Assembly (NCBI RefSeq): GCF_041200175.1
Contig: NZ_CP165727.1
Coordinates: 6,885,501-6,949,500, forward strand
Source: Streptomyces sp. R33
Lineage (GTDB): Bacteria > Actinomycetota > Actinomycetes > Streptomycetales > Streptomycetaceae
Length of the DNA stretch: 64,000 nucleotides
Direction: 5' to 3'
Shown here: positions 7,850 to 17,084 of the stretch, piece by piece
Layout of the letters: each line of letters begins with the position of its first letter
Numbering within the stretch: position 1 is the stretch's first letter
The notes under the pieces: model-generated
What the model was told of the DNA's origin: nothing
Database searches by the model: none
The model's input: only the letters and a program-made list of their open reading frames with translations
Translations under genes and position numbers: made by a program

Positions 7850-9334
7850 ATGACCAAGCGCGCGCTCAGCGACCAGCCCTTGGCCAACCCCGGGAAGCTG
7901 TTCATCGGCGGCACATGGGTTTCGGCCCAGGACGGCCGTACCGAGCCGGACATCAGCCCCGTGGACGGACAGGAGATCGTACCGGTGGCCCAGGCCACCG
8001 CCGCCGACGCGGACGCCGCCGTGGCGGCCGCCCGCCAGGCGTACGAGGAGGGTCCCTGGAGCAGACTGTCCGCCCAGGAACGCGCGCTGCGGCTGAACCG
8101 GGTCGGTGAGCTCATCGAGCGCGACCTGGAGGAGATCGCCCTGCTGGAGACGGTGGACATGGGCAAGCCGTTCGCCTTCTCCAGCACGGTCGACGCCCCG
8201 ATGGCCGCCCAGCTCATGCACTACTACGCCGGCGCCGTGACCCGCGTCGACGGCTCCTCGCGGGCCCCGGCCGGCGGGCAGCTCGCGTACACCCTGCGCG
8301 AGCCGCTGGGCGTGGTCTGCGCGATCACCCCGTTCAACTTCCCGCTGCTGCTGTCGATGACGAAGATCGCACCGGCGCTGGCGGCGGGCAACACGGTCGT
8401 CCACAAGCCCTCCCCGGCCACCCCGCTCACCGCACTGAAGATCGCCGAGCTCTTCCAGGAGGCGGAGATCCCGGACGGCGTGCTGAACGTCATCACCGGT
8501 CCGGGCGTGGAACTGGGTGAGACCCTCACCGGCCACCCCGACATCGACAAGATCGCCTTCACCGGCTCCACCTCGGTCGGCCAGACGATCATCCGCAAGG
8601 CGGCGGGCACCCTGAAGAAGGTGACGATGGAGCTCGGCGGCAAGTCCGCCAACATCGTCTTCGCCGACGCCGACCTGGACGCCGCCGAGGAACTCGCCTT
8701 CTTCGGCATCTACTACAACAAGGGCGAGATCTGCACCGCCGGCTCCCGGCTGCTGCTCCAGCGTCCCATCCACGACGAGCTGGTCGAGCGCCTGGTCCGG
8801 CGCGCGGCCGCCCTCAAGCCCGGCGACCCGCGCGACCCGGAGACCCTGTTCGGGCCGCTGGCCCACCGCGGCCAGTTCGAGAAGGTCAGCTCGTACATCG
8901 AGGTCGGCGAGAAGGAAGGCGCCCTGCTGCGCACCGGCGGCACCGGCTGGACCCCGGAGGGGGCCTCCAGCCAGGGCCTGTACTTCCTGCCGACGATCTT
9001 CACCGGCGTCGACAACGGCATGCGCATCGCCCAGGAGGAGATCTTCGGGCCGGTCCTGTCGATCATCCCCTTCGACACCGAGGACGACGCGATCCGGATC
9101 GCCAACGACAGCGCGTACGGGCTCGCCGCCGGCGTCCACACCAAGGACCTGCGGCGCGCCCACCGGGTGGCCTCGCAGATCAAGGCCGGCACGGTCTGGG
9201 TGAATTGCTACAACCAGTACGACCCCTCCGTGCCGTACGGCGGCTACAAGGCCTCCGGATACGGGCGCGAGTGCGGACCGGAGTCCCTCGAGAGCTACAC
9301 CCAGACCAAGTCGGTCTGGATCGGCATGGACTGA
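7850..9334 (+). CDS. NAD(P)-dependent aldehyde dehydrogenase
   Basis: A 494-residue ALDH superfamily enzyme of normal length. The general base lies in MELGGKSANIVF (Glu261) and the catalytic thiol in GEICTAGSRLLL (Cys295), 34 residues later as expected. The cofactor segment CAITPFNFPL and the motif AQEEIFGPVLSIIPF are also seen. It oxidises an aldehyde to the acid; closest in style are betaine- or gamma-aminobutyraldehyde-type ALDHs. The neighbouring molybdenum hydroxylase suggests that aldehydes or heteroaromatics are the substrates of this locus. Confidence 0.93.
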   Translation: MTKRALSDQPLANPGKLFIGGTWVSAQDGRTEPDISPVDGQEIVPVAQATAADADAAVAAARQAYEEGPWSRLSAQERALRLNRVGELIERDLEEIALLETVDMGKPFAFSSTVDAPMAAQLMHYYAGAVTRVDGSSRAPAGGQLAYTLREPLGVVCAITPFNFPLLLSMTKIAPALAAGNTVVHKPSPATPLTALKIAELFQEAEIPDGVLNVITGPGVELGETLTGHPDIDKIAFTGSTSVGQTIIRKAAGTLKKVTMELGGKSANIVFADADLDAAEELAFFGIYYNKGEICTAGSRLLLQRPIHDELVERLVRRAAALKPGDPRDPETLFGPLAHRGQFEKVSSYIEVGEKEGALLRTGGTGWTPEGASSQGLYFLPTIFTGVDNGMRIAQEEIFGPVLSIIPFDTEDDAIRIANDSAYGLAAGVHTKDLRRAHRVASQIKAGTVWVNCYNQYDPSVPYGGYKASGYGRECGPESLESYTQTKSVWIGMD

Positions 9335-9407
9335 CGACAGACCGAGCGACAGACCGGCCGAAACAGACCGACCGACTGAACGACCGAGCGACCGAGTAGG
9401 AGCGGCA
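9335..9407 (+). repeat. Degenerate GACCGA-type short repeats between two genes
   Basis: The 73-base gap is built from imperfect repeats of ACAGACCG and CGACCGAG (gacagaccgagcgacagacc and onward). It ends in a TAGGAGCGG ribosome-binding site for the next gene. No ORF or hairpin explains it. Confidence 0.6.
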
Positions 9408-10022
9408 ATGCGCACAGGCATCATCGGCACCGGGCGGATCGGTTCCACCCTCGCGCGGATCCTGGTGGCGGCCGGGCACGAGGTCTTATTGGCCAACTCC
9501 CGCGGCCCCCGGTCCATCGGCCCGTTACTGGCCGAACTGGGTCCGGCGGCCTCGGCGGCGCACCCCGCCGAGGTCGCCGACCAGGCCGAACTGCTGGTGC
9601 TGATGGTGCCGTACGCGAGCATCCGCGGGCTCCTTGCGCCCGCGGCCGTCCAGGACAAGGTGCTGGTCGACGCCACGAACGCGTTCGGCGGCGCGGGCGC
9701 ACCCGCGGATCTGGGCGACCGCAGTTCCAGCGAACTGGTCGCCGAGTGGTATCCCGGCGCCCGCGTCGTGAAATCCCTGAACACCATGCATTTCGAGACT
9801 CTCGCCGTCGCCGGCACCGCGGGGGGCGAACGCCTGGCCCATTTCACGGCGGGCGACGACGAGAAGGCAAAGGAAATCGTCGCGGGAATCATCACGGATC
9901 TGGGATTCGCCCCCGTCGACACCGGCTCGCTGCACTCCGGAGGAATTCTCCAGCAGCCCGGCGGGCCCCTTTTCAACCGGCCGCTCACGGAAGCGCAGGC
10001 GCTGGCATGGATATCTCACTGA
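9408..10022 (+). CDS. NADPH-dependent F420 reductase-like NAD(P)-binding protein (two TTA codons)
   Basis: A 204-residue single Rossmann-domain protein of the COG2085 (F420:NADP oxidoreductase-like) family. The dinucleotide motif is GIIGTGRIGSTLARILVAAG at the extreme N terminus, followed by LANSRGPRS, typical of NADP binders, and VKSLNTMHFETL. It may reduce a cofactor or substrate for the oxidation module. Two leucines, residues 27 and 40, are encoded by TTA (9486-9488 and 9525-9527). This is the rarest Streptomyces codon and is read only by the bldA tRNA, so translation is probably development-dependent. The 3' end overlaps the following Fe-S gene by 16 bases. Confidence 0.82.
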   Translation: MRTGIIGTGRIGSTLARILVAAGHEVLLANSRGPRSIGPLLAELGPAASAAHPAEVADQAELLVLMVPYASIRGLLAPAAVQDKVLVDATNAFGGAGAPADLGDRSSSELVAEWYPGARVVKSLNTMHFETLAVAGTAGGERLAHFTAGDDEKAKEIVAGIITDLGFAPVDTGSLHSGGILQQPGGPLFNRPLTEAQALAWISH

Positions 10023-10576
10023 ACGTGAACGGAAGACCCGAGCAGTTCTCGGCGCAGCCGAACGAACTGCTGGTGGAACGGCTCCGTGACGGCCTCGGGC
10101 TGACCGGCACCAAGGTCGGCTGCGACACCGGCCAGTGCGGTACCTGCGTCGTCCAGCTCGACGGCCGGTCCGTCAAGAGCTGTCTGCTCCTCACCGCGTC
10201 GGCAGCCGGCTCCCGGGTGACCACCATCGAGGGCGTGACCGAGCGCGGCGGCGAACTCACCGGCCTCCAGGAGGCCCTGCGCCAGGAGCACGGCACCCAG
10301 TGCGGGTTCTGCACCCCCGGCATGGTGATGGCGCTCGGCGAGCTCGTCGAGAACACCGCCGACCGCGAGGCGCCCACCGAGCCCGAGATCCGCGAGTGGC
10401 TCACCGGCAACCTGTGCCGCTGCACCGGCTACCACAGCGTCGTACGGGGCGTGCAACGCGCCTGCTCCGCAGCCCGGGCCGAGCTCCCCGAGGAGATCGG
10501 CGAGGGCGCCGCCGTCTCCGCGTCCGCCGGGTCCGCCGCGTCCGCGTCGGCCTCCGCTTCCGGCAAGGAGGTGTGA
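10007..10576 (+). CDS. (2Fe-2S)-binding small subunit of xanthine-dehydrogenase-family hydroxylase
   Basis: This 189-residue protein carries both [2Fe-2S] sites of the CoxS/XdhC-small-subunit type. The plant-ferredoxin-like cluster is CDTGQCGTC with a fourth ligand in VKSC (Cys39, 44, 47, 59). The helical-bundle cluster is CGFCTPGM and CRCTGYH (Cys99, 102, 137, 139). It passes electrons from the Mo site to FAD. A low-complexity Ala/Ser tail (residues 165-186) is unusual for the family. ATG 10007 is chosen because it begins the conserved MDISLNVNG sequence. The Mo-subunit gene follows five bases after the stop. Confidence 0.92.
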   Translation: MDISLNVNGRPEQFSAQPNELLVERLRDGLGLTGTKVGCDTGQCGTCVVQLDGRSVKSCLLLTASAAGSRVTTIEGVTERGGELTGLQEALRQEHGTQCGFCTPGMVMALGELVENTADREAPTEPEIREWLTGNLCRCTGYHSVVRGVQRACSAARAELPEEIGEGAAVSASAGSAASASASASGKEV

Positions 10577-10581
10577 GGGAG

Positions 10582-12987
10582 ATGACCGCAGTGACGGGGG
10601 ACGTTCCCCTCCAGGGATCGGGCCTGCTCGGACAGCCGCTGGACAGCCGCGAGGATCCGCAGCTGCTGCGCGGCGAGGCCACGTACGTGGCCGACATCGA
10701 CCTCCCGGGCACCGCCCACATGGCGATCCTCGGCAGCCCGGTGGCCCACGCGAAGATCCTCTCCATCGAGACCAAGGCAGCCGAGCAGCTGCCCGGCGTG
10801 CTGAAGGTGGCCACGGCGGCCGAATTCACCGGCGTCATGCCGCTGCCCTGCATCTGGATCCCCGGCGGGGTCGAGAGCCACTTCCCGCCCCACCCCTACG
10901 GACTTCCCGGCGCCCGCCCGGTCCTGACCGGCGACACCGTCCGGCACGTCGGCGACCCGATCGCCGTGGTCGTCGCCGAGACCCCGCGCCAGGCCGCCGC
11001 GGCGCTCGCCGCCATCGCCGTCGAGTACGAGCCGCTGCCCGTGGTCACCCGGGCCGACGAGGCGCTCGCCGAGGGCGCGCCCCAGCTGCACGAGGCCGTA
11101 CCGGGCAACCTGAACGCGTACTGGACCTGCGGCGACAAGGACCGCACCGACGCGGCCATCGCCGAGGCCGAGGTCACCGTCGAGCTCGACCTGGTGAACC
11201 AGCGCACCATCAACAGCCCCATCGAGCCCCGCGGCGCGGTCGGCGACTACAACGCCGCCACCGACGAGTACACGCTCTACGCCTCCACGCAGGGCCCGCA
11301 CAACCACCGCTTCCTGCTCTCCGCCCTGGTCCTCGGCATCCCCTTCAACAAGCTCCGGGTGATCGCCCCGACCGTCGGCGGCAGCTTCGGCACCAAGGGC
11401 TACCTCTACCCCGACATGGCGCTGGTCCTGCTGCTCTCCAAGGCGCTCGGCCGGCCCGTGAAATGGGTGGACACCCGCACCGGCCTGATGAACTCCACCG
11501 TCCAGGGCCGCGACCACCGCCAGCACGTGGTGCTCGCCGGCACCCGCGACGGCCGCATCACCGGCCTGCGCGCCACCAGCTACGCCAACCTGGGTGCGTA
11601 CCCCTCCACCATCGGCCCCGGTGTCGCCACCGCCCTGATGGGACGCTCCATCAGCGGCATGTACGACATCCAGGCCTCCTTCTGCGAGGTGTACGCCGCG
11701 TTCACCAACACCGTCTCGCTCGGCGCCCAGCGCGGCAGCGGGCGCGCCGAGGCCGCCTTCCTGATGGAGCGCCTCGTCGACCGGTACGCCTCCGAGATCG
11801 GCATGGACCCGGCGGCCGTCCGGCGCAAGAACCTGGTGCCGAAGGAGAAGTTCCCGTACGACAACGGCCTCGGCTGGACGTACGACTCCGGGGACTACCA
11901 GCTGAACTTCGACAAGGCGATGGAGCTGTCGGGCTACGCCGACATGCCTGCCCGCAAGGCCGAGGCCCGCAGCCGCGGCAAGCGGCTCGGCGTCGGCATC
12001 GCCACCTACGTGGCCATCTGCGGGGTCGGCCCCTCGACCCGGATGTCCAAGGAGGGCATGCTCGGCGGCACCTGGGAGAGCGCGAACATCCGCGTCCACC
12101 CGACCGGCGAGGTCACCGTCACCGTCGGCTCCGCCTCCACCGGCCAGAGCCACCACACGGTCTTCGCGCAGGTCGCCGCCGACGAGCTCGAGATCGACCC
12201 GGCCCTGGTCCAGGTGTACGAGGGCGACACGCTCAAGGCCCCGTACGGGCAGGGCACGTACGGCTCGCGCTCCTACAGCATGGCCGCGCCCGCCATCGCC
12301 CTCACCGCCCGGAAGGTCAAGGCCAAGCTGGTCAAGGCCGGGGCCGTGTTCCTGGGCGTTCCCGAGGAGAAGGTCGTCTACGCGGGCGGCAAGGTCTACG
12401 AGGACGGCAACGAGGAGAACGCCAAGACGTTCTCCGAGATGGCGATGGCCATGTGGTACGGCTGGGGGCTGCCCCACGAGATCGAGCCCGCCATCGACGA
12501 GACCACCCACTTCGACCCGCCGGACTTCAACTACCCCTTCGGCACGCACGTCGCGGTCGTGGAGGTCGACGAACTCACCGGCGAGACCGAGGTGGTGGCG
12601 TACACCGCCGTCGACGACGCCGGCAACATCGGCAATCCGAAGATCGTCCTCGGGCAGATCGAGGGCAGCATCACGCACGGCCTCGGCCAGGCGCTGATGG
12701 AGGCCGCCGTCTACGACGAACAGGGCCTGCTCGTCAGCTCCGACCTGACCACGTACGCCCTGCCGCGCGCCGCCGACGTGCCGTTCTTCACCCTCGACAA
12801 GACCACCACGCCCAGCCCGCACAACCCGCTGGGCGCCAAGGGCGCCGGCGAGATCGCTACCGTGCCGCCCGCCGCGGCCGTCGTCAACGCGGTCGTCGAC
12901 GCCCTGTCCGACCTGGGCGTGCAGCACATCGACATGCCGCTCACCCCCGAGAAGGTCTGGCGCCGCCTGCGAGGAGAAGCCGAGTGA
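10582..12987 (+). CDS. Molybdopterin-binding large subunit, xanthine dehydrogenase/CO dehydrogenase family
   Basis: An 801-residue CoxL/XdhB-type catalytic subunit that binds Mo-molybdopterin cytosine or guanine dinucleotide and hydroxylates an aldehyde or heteroaromatic carbon. The active-site loop reads QRGSGR (residues 383-388). This differs from AYXCSFR of true CO dehydrogenase and is closer to the AYRGAGR of form II enzymes, so CO oxidation is unlikely. The catalytic base is in GAKGAGEIAT (Glu757). Start codon and spacing follow a GAGGGAG site. It overlaps the FAD-subunit gene at GTGA, so the three subunits are made from one mRNA. Confidence 0.93.
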   Translation: MTAVTGDVPLQGSGLLGQPLDSREDPQLLRGEATYVADIDLPGTAHMAILGSPVAHAKILSIETKAAEQLPGVLKVATAAEFTGVMPLPCIWIPGGVESHFPPHPYGLPGARPVLTGDTVRHVGDPIAVVVAETPRQAAAALAAIAVEYEPLPVVTRADEALAEGAPQLHEAVPGNLNAYWTCGDKDRTDAAIAEAEVTVELDLVNQRTINSPIEPRGAVGDYNAATDEYTLYASTQGPHNHRFLLSALVLGIPFNKLRVIAPTVGGSFGTKGYLYPDMALVLLLSKALGRPVKWVDTRTGLMNSTVQGRDHRQHVVLAGTRDGRITGLRATSYANLGAYPSTIGPGVATALMGRSISGMYDIQASFCEVYAAFTNTVSLGAQRGSGRAEAAFLMERLVDRYASEIGMDPAAVRRKNLVPKEKFPYDNGLGWTYDSGDYQLNFDKAMELSGYADMPARKAEARSRGKRLGVGIATYVAICGVGPSTRMSKEGMLGGTWESANIRVHPTGEVTVTVGSASTGQSHHTVFAQVAADELEIDPALVQVYEGDTLKAPYGQGTYGSRSYSMAAPAIALTARKVKAKLVKAGAVFLGVPEEKVVYAGGKVYEDGNEENAKTFSEMAMAMWYGWGLPHEIEPAIDETTHFDPPDFNYPFGTHVAVVEVDELTGETEVVAYTAVDDAGNIGNPKIVLGQIEGSITHGLGQALMEAAVYDEQGLLVSSDLTTYALPRAADVPFFTLDKTTTPSPHNPLGAKGAGEIATVPPAAAVVNAVVDALSDLGVQHIDMPLTPEKVWRRLRGEAE

Positions 12988-13808
12988 TCCTCACCGAGTT
13001 CGACTACGTACGGCCCGTCGGCCTCGCCGAAGCTCTGACCCTGCTGTCCGGCACCCGGGGCGCCCGGGTGCTGGCCGGCGGCCAGAGCCTGCTGCCCGGG
13101 CTGCGCACCGGGGAGGACACCGCCCGGCTCCTCGTCGACGTACGCCACCTCGAGGAGCTCCGCGGGATCGAGCGGACCGCCGACGGCATCCGGATCGGCG
13201 CGCTCACCACCCTCGCCCAGCTCGCCGCCCATCCGGCCCTCCTCGCCGAGGCCCCGGAGGTGGCGGCCGCCGCCCGGGCCAACGGCGACCCCCAGGTCCG
13301 CAATCTCGGCACCGCCGGCGGGAACCTCGCCGCCGGCGGGCGCGCCACCGACCTGCCGGTCGCGGCCATCGCCGCCGACGCACGGGTCGAGCTGGCCGGA
13401 CCCGGCGGGCGGTCGACCGTGGCCGCCGAGGAGTTCACCGCCTCCGGGGTGCCCGCCGGGTCCGTGGTCACCGCACTGCTGGTGCCCGCCGCCGGTCGGG
13501 CCGCCGCCTTCGAGAAGACCGCCGACCGGGCCACGCGCTACCCGGTCTGCGCCACCGCCGTACGGATCACCCCCGACGGGCCGCGCATCGCGGTCACCGG
13601 GGCCACCGCCCGCCCGCTGCGGCTGCGCGGGGTCGAGGACCGGCTGCGCGGGGGCCCGTACACGACGGAGGCCGTGCTCGCGGCCTTCCGCGCCGAGCCC
13701 AGGGAGCTGTTCGTCCCCGGGCGCGGCACCTCGGCCGAGTACCTCGGCCACCTCGCGGGGGTGCTCACCGCCCGCGCGCTGCAGAGGGCAGACCAGGCCC
13801 TCGCCTGA
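12984..13808 (+). CDS. FAD-binding middle subunit of xanthine-dehydrogenase-family hydroxylase
   Basis: A 274-residue CoxM-type flavoprotein of the vanillyl-alcohol-oxidase fold. FAD-binding motifs AGGQSLLPGL and NLGTAGGNLA are visible, and a C-terminal CO_deh_flav_C-like region follows. The GTG start lies inside the stop of the large-subunit gene. It takes electrons from the Fe-S subunit to the final acceptor. The gene order S-L-M departs from the M-S-L of carboxydotrophs, again arguing for an aldehyde or heterocycle hydroxylase. Confidence 0.92.
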   Translation: MILTEFDYVRPVGLAEALTLLSGTRGARVLAGGQSLLPGLRTGEDTARLLVDVRHLEELRGIERTADGIRIGALTTLAQLAAHPALLAEAPEVAAAARANGDPQVRNLGTAGGNLAAGGRATDLPVAAIAADARVELAGPGGRSTVAAEEFTASGVPAGSVVTALLVPAAGRAAAFEKTADRATRYPVCATAVRITPDGPRIAVTGATARPLRLRGVEDRLRGGPYTTEAVLAAFRAEPRELFVPGRGTSAEYLGHLAGVLTARALQRADQALA

Positions 13809-13833
13809 CCGCCCACCACGGGGAGTTGACGCA

Positions 13834-15099
13834 GTGGCCGAATTGTCCAGGACGACCACGGGGGTACCGGCGGGTCCGGCCGCCCAGGCGGCGGCCGCGG
13901 CACCCAGAGGCTCCGGCTTCTGGGTGGTCGGGGCCGTCCTCGTCCTGCTGATGCTCTCCTCGTCCGTACCCTCCGCCCTCTACGTGCTCTACCAGGAGAG
14001 ATGGGGGCTGTCCTCCGGCATGATCACGGTGGTCTTCGCGCTGTACGCGGTCACCGTGCTGGCCGGGCTCCTGCTGTTCGGGTCCCTCTCGGACACCCTG
14101 GGCCGGCGCCCCGTGCTGGGCGTCGGCCTGGTCCTGGCGATGGTCTCCATGGGGATGTTCGCCGGGGCCCGGGGGCTCGGGCTGCTGCTGGCCGCCCGCG
14201 CCGTGCAGGGCCTCGCGGTGGGCCTGGCCACCGGGGCGATGGGCGCGGCCCTGCTCGAACTCACCCCGCGCTCGAGGCCGGCGCTCGGCGCCCAGGTCAA
14301 CAGCGCGGGGCCGACGGTGGGGATCGGGCTCGGCGGGATCGGGGCCGGGCTGCTCGTCCAGTACGCACCCGCCCCGACCGTGCTCAGCTACCTGCTGCTG
14401 GTCGCCGCTTTCGCGGTCACGCTGGTGGGGGTGGTCCGGATGCGTGAGAGCGCTCCCGGCACCCGCTCCGGGGGCCGGATGCGGATCAGCGCACGCCGGA
14501 TCCACGTCCCGGCCGCCGTACGGGGCCGGTTCGCGATCCTCGTCCTGACCATCGTCGCCGTCTGGTCGGTCGGCGGCTTCTACCTCTCCCTCGGGCCGCA
14601 CCTGGCCCTGTCCCTGCTGCAGAGCAGCAACTACCTCGTCGGCGGGGCCACCGTGGCCCTGCTCGCGGGCGCCGCCACCGCGGCGCAGCTGCTGCTGGGC
14701 CGTACCGAGGCCCTGCGCACCGCCGTCCTGGGCCTGTGCGGGCTGTTGGCCGGGCTCGGCCTCGTGCTGCTCGCACTGGGCCTCGGCTCGGCCCCCGTGT
14801 TCCTCGTGGCCACGGCCGTGCTCGGCAGCGGCTGGGGCGCGGCGTTCCTCGGCTCGTTCCGGGCGCTGAGCGCGCTGGCCGAGCCGGCGCACCGCGGCGA
14901 ACTGACCGCCGCCGTCTACGTTTTCGCGTACCTCGCGATGAGCGTGCCGGCCGTGCTCGCCGGAATGCTCACCAACATCCACGGACTGCACCGCACCTCG
15001 GTCGGATTCATGGCCGCCGTCGCCGGGGTGTGCGCGCTGGCCCTGTTCGTCACGCTGCGGCTCGCCGCCCGCACCCGGGCCGAAGGGAGCACCACATGA
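13834..15099 (+). CDS. MFS transporter
   Basis: A 421-residue major-facilitator permease with about 12 hydrophobic segments and the family motif in the first cytoplasmic loop (GSLSDTLGRRPVL). The GTG start follows a GGGGAG site. It ends in an ATGA overlap with the histidine kinase gene. Placed directly after the Mo-hydroxylase subunits, it probably moves the substrate or product of that enzyme; direction is not inferable. Confidence 0.88.
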   Translation: MAELSRTTTGVPAGPAAQAAAAAPRGSGFWVVGAVLVLLMLSSSVPSALYVLYQERWGLSSGMITVVFALYAVTVLAGLLLFGSLSDTLGRRPVLGVGLVLAMVSMGMFAGARGLGLLLAARAVQGLAVGLATGAMGAALLELTPRSRPALGAQVNSAGPTVGIGLGGIGAGLLVQYAPAPTVLSYLLLVAAFAVTLVGVVRMRESAPGTRSGGRMRISARRIHVPAAVRGRFAILVLTIVAVWSVGGFYLSLGPHLALSLLQSSNYLVGGATVALLAGAATAAQLLLGRTEALRTAVLGLCGLLAGLGLVLLALGLGSAPVFLVATAVLGSGWGAAFLGSFRALSALAEPAHRGELTAAVYVFAYLAMSVPAVLAGMLTNIHGLHRTSVGFMAAVAGVCALALFVTLRLAARTRAEGSTT

Positions 15100-16610
15100 A
15101 GGCTGCCGACATGAGCACCGCCGAGCTGCGGTCGGCCCTGCTCGCCCTGGAGATCTTCGCCGGGCTCACCGAGGAGCAGCTGGACTGGCTGGCCTCCGTC
15201 TCCGAGCCCCGGGTGCTCGCCGACGGGGAGGTCCTCTTCCGCGACGGCGAGGAGGCCACCGGTTTCCACGTCCTGCTCGAGGGCGGGCTGGTCGTCACCA
15301 AGGTCGTCGACGGTCGGGAGGAGGTGCTCACCCGGCACTCCACCGAGGAGGGGAGCGCCGCCGCCGAGGAGCACGACGGAAAGCCCTCCGCCGCGCACCG
15401 CTTCACCGGCGAGCTGCCGCTGCTGACGGACGGCGCGTACGTGGCCACCGCCTCCGCGAGCGGGCCGGCGACCACCGTCGTCGCGTACCCGAAGCCGGTG
15501 TTCTTCGAGATGCTGACCCGCTGCCACGGCGTGGCGGCCGTCCTGATCCCGGTGCTGGCCTGGCGGATCAAGTCCTCCGAGGTGCAGGCCCGCAAGCGGG
15601 CCACCGTCGAGGCGCTCGGCACCCTGGCCGCAGGCCTCGCGCACGAGCTGAACAACCCGGCGGCCGCCGTGGCCCGGGCCGCCCAGGAGCTGGCACCGGC
15701 CCTGGAGGGGCTCACCCGGACCGCCCAGGCCTGGGGCGCCGCCGCGACGGGCGCGGAGCGCTCGGTCTTCGACCGGCTCTCCGAGGAGCTCGACAAGCTG
15801 CCGCCGCCGGTCACGACCGATCCGTTCGCCCAGGCAGACGCCGAGGAGGAGATCGCCGACTGGGCCGAGGAGGCGGGCACCGAACGGCCCGGACTGCTCG
15901 GCTCGGGGATCTCGGACCTCGGGCTGGAGCTGGGCTGGCTGCTGGAGCGGCTGGAAGGGGTCGGGGAGACGGCCCTGCCCGCGGCCCTGGACCACCTGGC
16001 GGCCCTGCTGGAGATCCGCTCGCTCGCCGCGGAACTGCGCGCCGCCGGTCCCAGGATCTCCCAACTGGTCGCCGCCACCCGGGATTACGCCAATCTCGAC
16101 CGGGCGCCCGAGCAGCGTTTCGCGGTGGCCGACGGGATCGAGAACACGCTGGTCGTGCTGCGTGCCAAGCTCGCCGGCATCACCATCGTGCGTGAGTACG
16201 AGCCGGGCCTGCCCGAACTGACGGGCTACCCGAGCGAGTTGAACCAGGTGTGGACCAACCTGGTCGACAACGCGGCCGAGGCCATGGAGGGCGCCGGAAC
16301 GCTCACCCTGCGGGTCCGCGCCGAAGGCGTCTGCCTCGTCGTGGAGGTCGCCGACACCGGGCGGGGAATCCCCGATGACTCGCTGCCGCGGATCTTCGAA
16401 CCCTTCTACACGACCAAGGACGTGGGGAAGGGCACGGGCCTCGGACTGCACCTCAGCTACCGCATCGTGACCCAGCGCCACCACGGGTCGATCACCGCCC
16501 GCTCGCGTCCCGGCGAGACCCGGATGGTCGTACGGCTGCCGCTCACCACGGCCGCCGCCTGCGCCGAAACACCTGATCAACCCACCTCCACCCGCTCCAC
16601 CACCAGTTGA
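15096..16610 (+). CDS. Cyclic-nucleotide-binding-domain sensor histidine kinase
   Basis: A 504-residue soluble protein. Residues about 15-135 form a cNMP-binding-like domain (DGEVLFRDGEEATGFHVLLE). The dimerisation/phosphoacceptor helix is GLAHELNNPAAAVARA (His183) and the C-terminal HATPase has NQVWTNLVDNAAEAM, VADTGRGIPDD and GTGLGLHLSYRIV. No transmembrane segment is present and no response regulator is adjacent. It is translationally coupled to the MFS gene, so it may sense a cytoplasmic ligand linked to the oxidation module. A long helical insert (about residues 195-300) lies between the His helix and the ATPase. Confidence 0.88.
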   Translation: MKAADMSTAELRSALLALEIFAGLTEEQLDWLASVSEPRVLADGEVLFRDGEEATGFHVLLEGGLVVTKVVDGREEVLTRHSTEEGSAAAEEHDGKPSAAHRFTGELPLLTDGAYVATASASGPATTVVAYPKPVFFEMLTRCHGVAAVLIPVLAWRIKSSEVQARKRATVEALGTLAAGLAHELNNPAAAVARAAQELAPALEGLTRTAQAWGAAATGAERSVFDRLSEELDKLPPPVTTDPFAQADAEEEIADWAEEAGTERPGLLGSGISDLGLELGWLLERLEGVGETALPAALDHLAALLEIRSLAAELRAAGPRISQLVAATRDYANLDRAPEQRFAVADGIENTLVVLRAKLAGITIVREYEPGLPELTGYPSELNQVWTNLVDNAAEAMEGAGTLTLRVRAEGVCLVVEVADTGRGIPDDSLPRIFEPFYTTKDVGKGTGLGLHLSYRIVTQRHHGSITARSRPGETRMVVRLPLTTAAACAETPDQPTSTRSTTS

Positions 16611-16625
16611 ATGAATGGAGTCGAC

Positions 16626-16967
16626 ATGGCCAAGTACGACATCTCCAAGCTGCACCCGGTGTTCGTCCGCCAGATGGAGGCCCTGGCCGCCCTGGACATC
16701 GAGGCGGTGATGAAGAACTACACCGACGACGCCGTCCTGCTGCGCTTCGAGGGAGTCTCGGTCGGGATCGAGGCCGTGCGCGAGACGTTCACGGGCTACC
16801 TGACGGTGAAGCCCACGCTGGTGGAACTCCAGGAGTACATCGAGACCGAGGACACGATCTTCTACCGCGCGATCATGAATCTGAACGGTGAACCGGAGCA
16901 CGCGTTCGGGACACTTGTGGTCCGCGATGGCCGGATCTGGCGCCAGACCGCTGGTTTCGGCGGCTGA
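16626..16967 (+). CDS. SnoaL/NTF2-like small protein
   Basis: A 113-residue protein of the nuclear transport factor 2-like fold (SnoaL-type ketosteroid-isomerase superfamily), with the typical opening of one long helix (MEALAALDIEAVMKNYTDDA) and closing beta strands. A GGAG at 16617-16620 sits five bases before ATG 16626, so this start is preferred to the ATG at 16611. Fifteen bases separate it from the kinase gene. Function is unknown; such proteins act as small isomerases, hydrolases or ligand-binding domains. Confidence 0.78.
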   Translation: MAKYDISKLHPVFVRQMEALAALDIEAVMKNYTDDAVLLRFEGVSVGIEAVRETFTGYLTVKPTLVELQEYIETEDTIFYRAIMNLNGEPEHAFGTLVVRDGRIWRQTAGFGG

Positions 16968-17084
16968 CCACCGATATCTGGGTAGCGTGTGCGGGGAGAG
17001 CGAAGGCAGCGCTCTCCCCGTACGTGCAGGCCCCGCCGGAGACCGCGGCGAGGGCCTCGCTGGTGAAATGGCAAAGGGGAGGTC

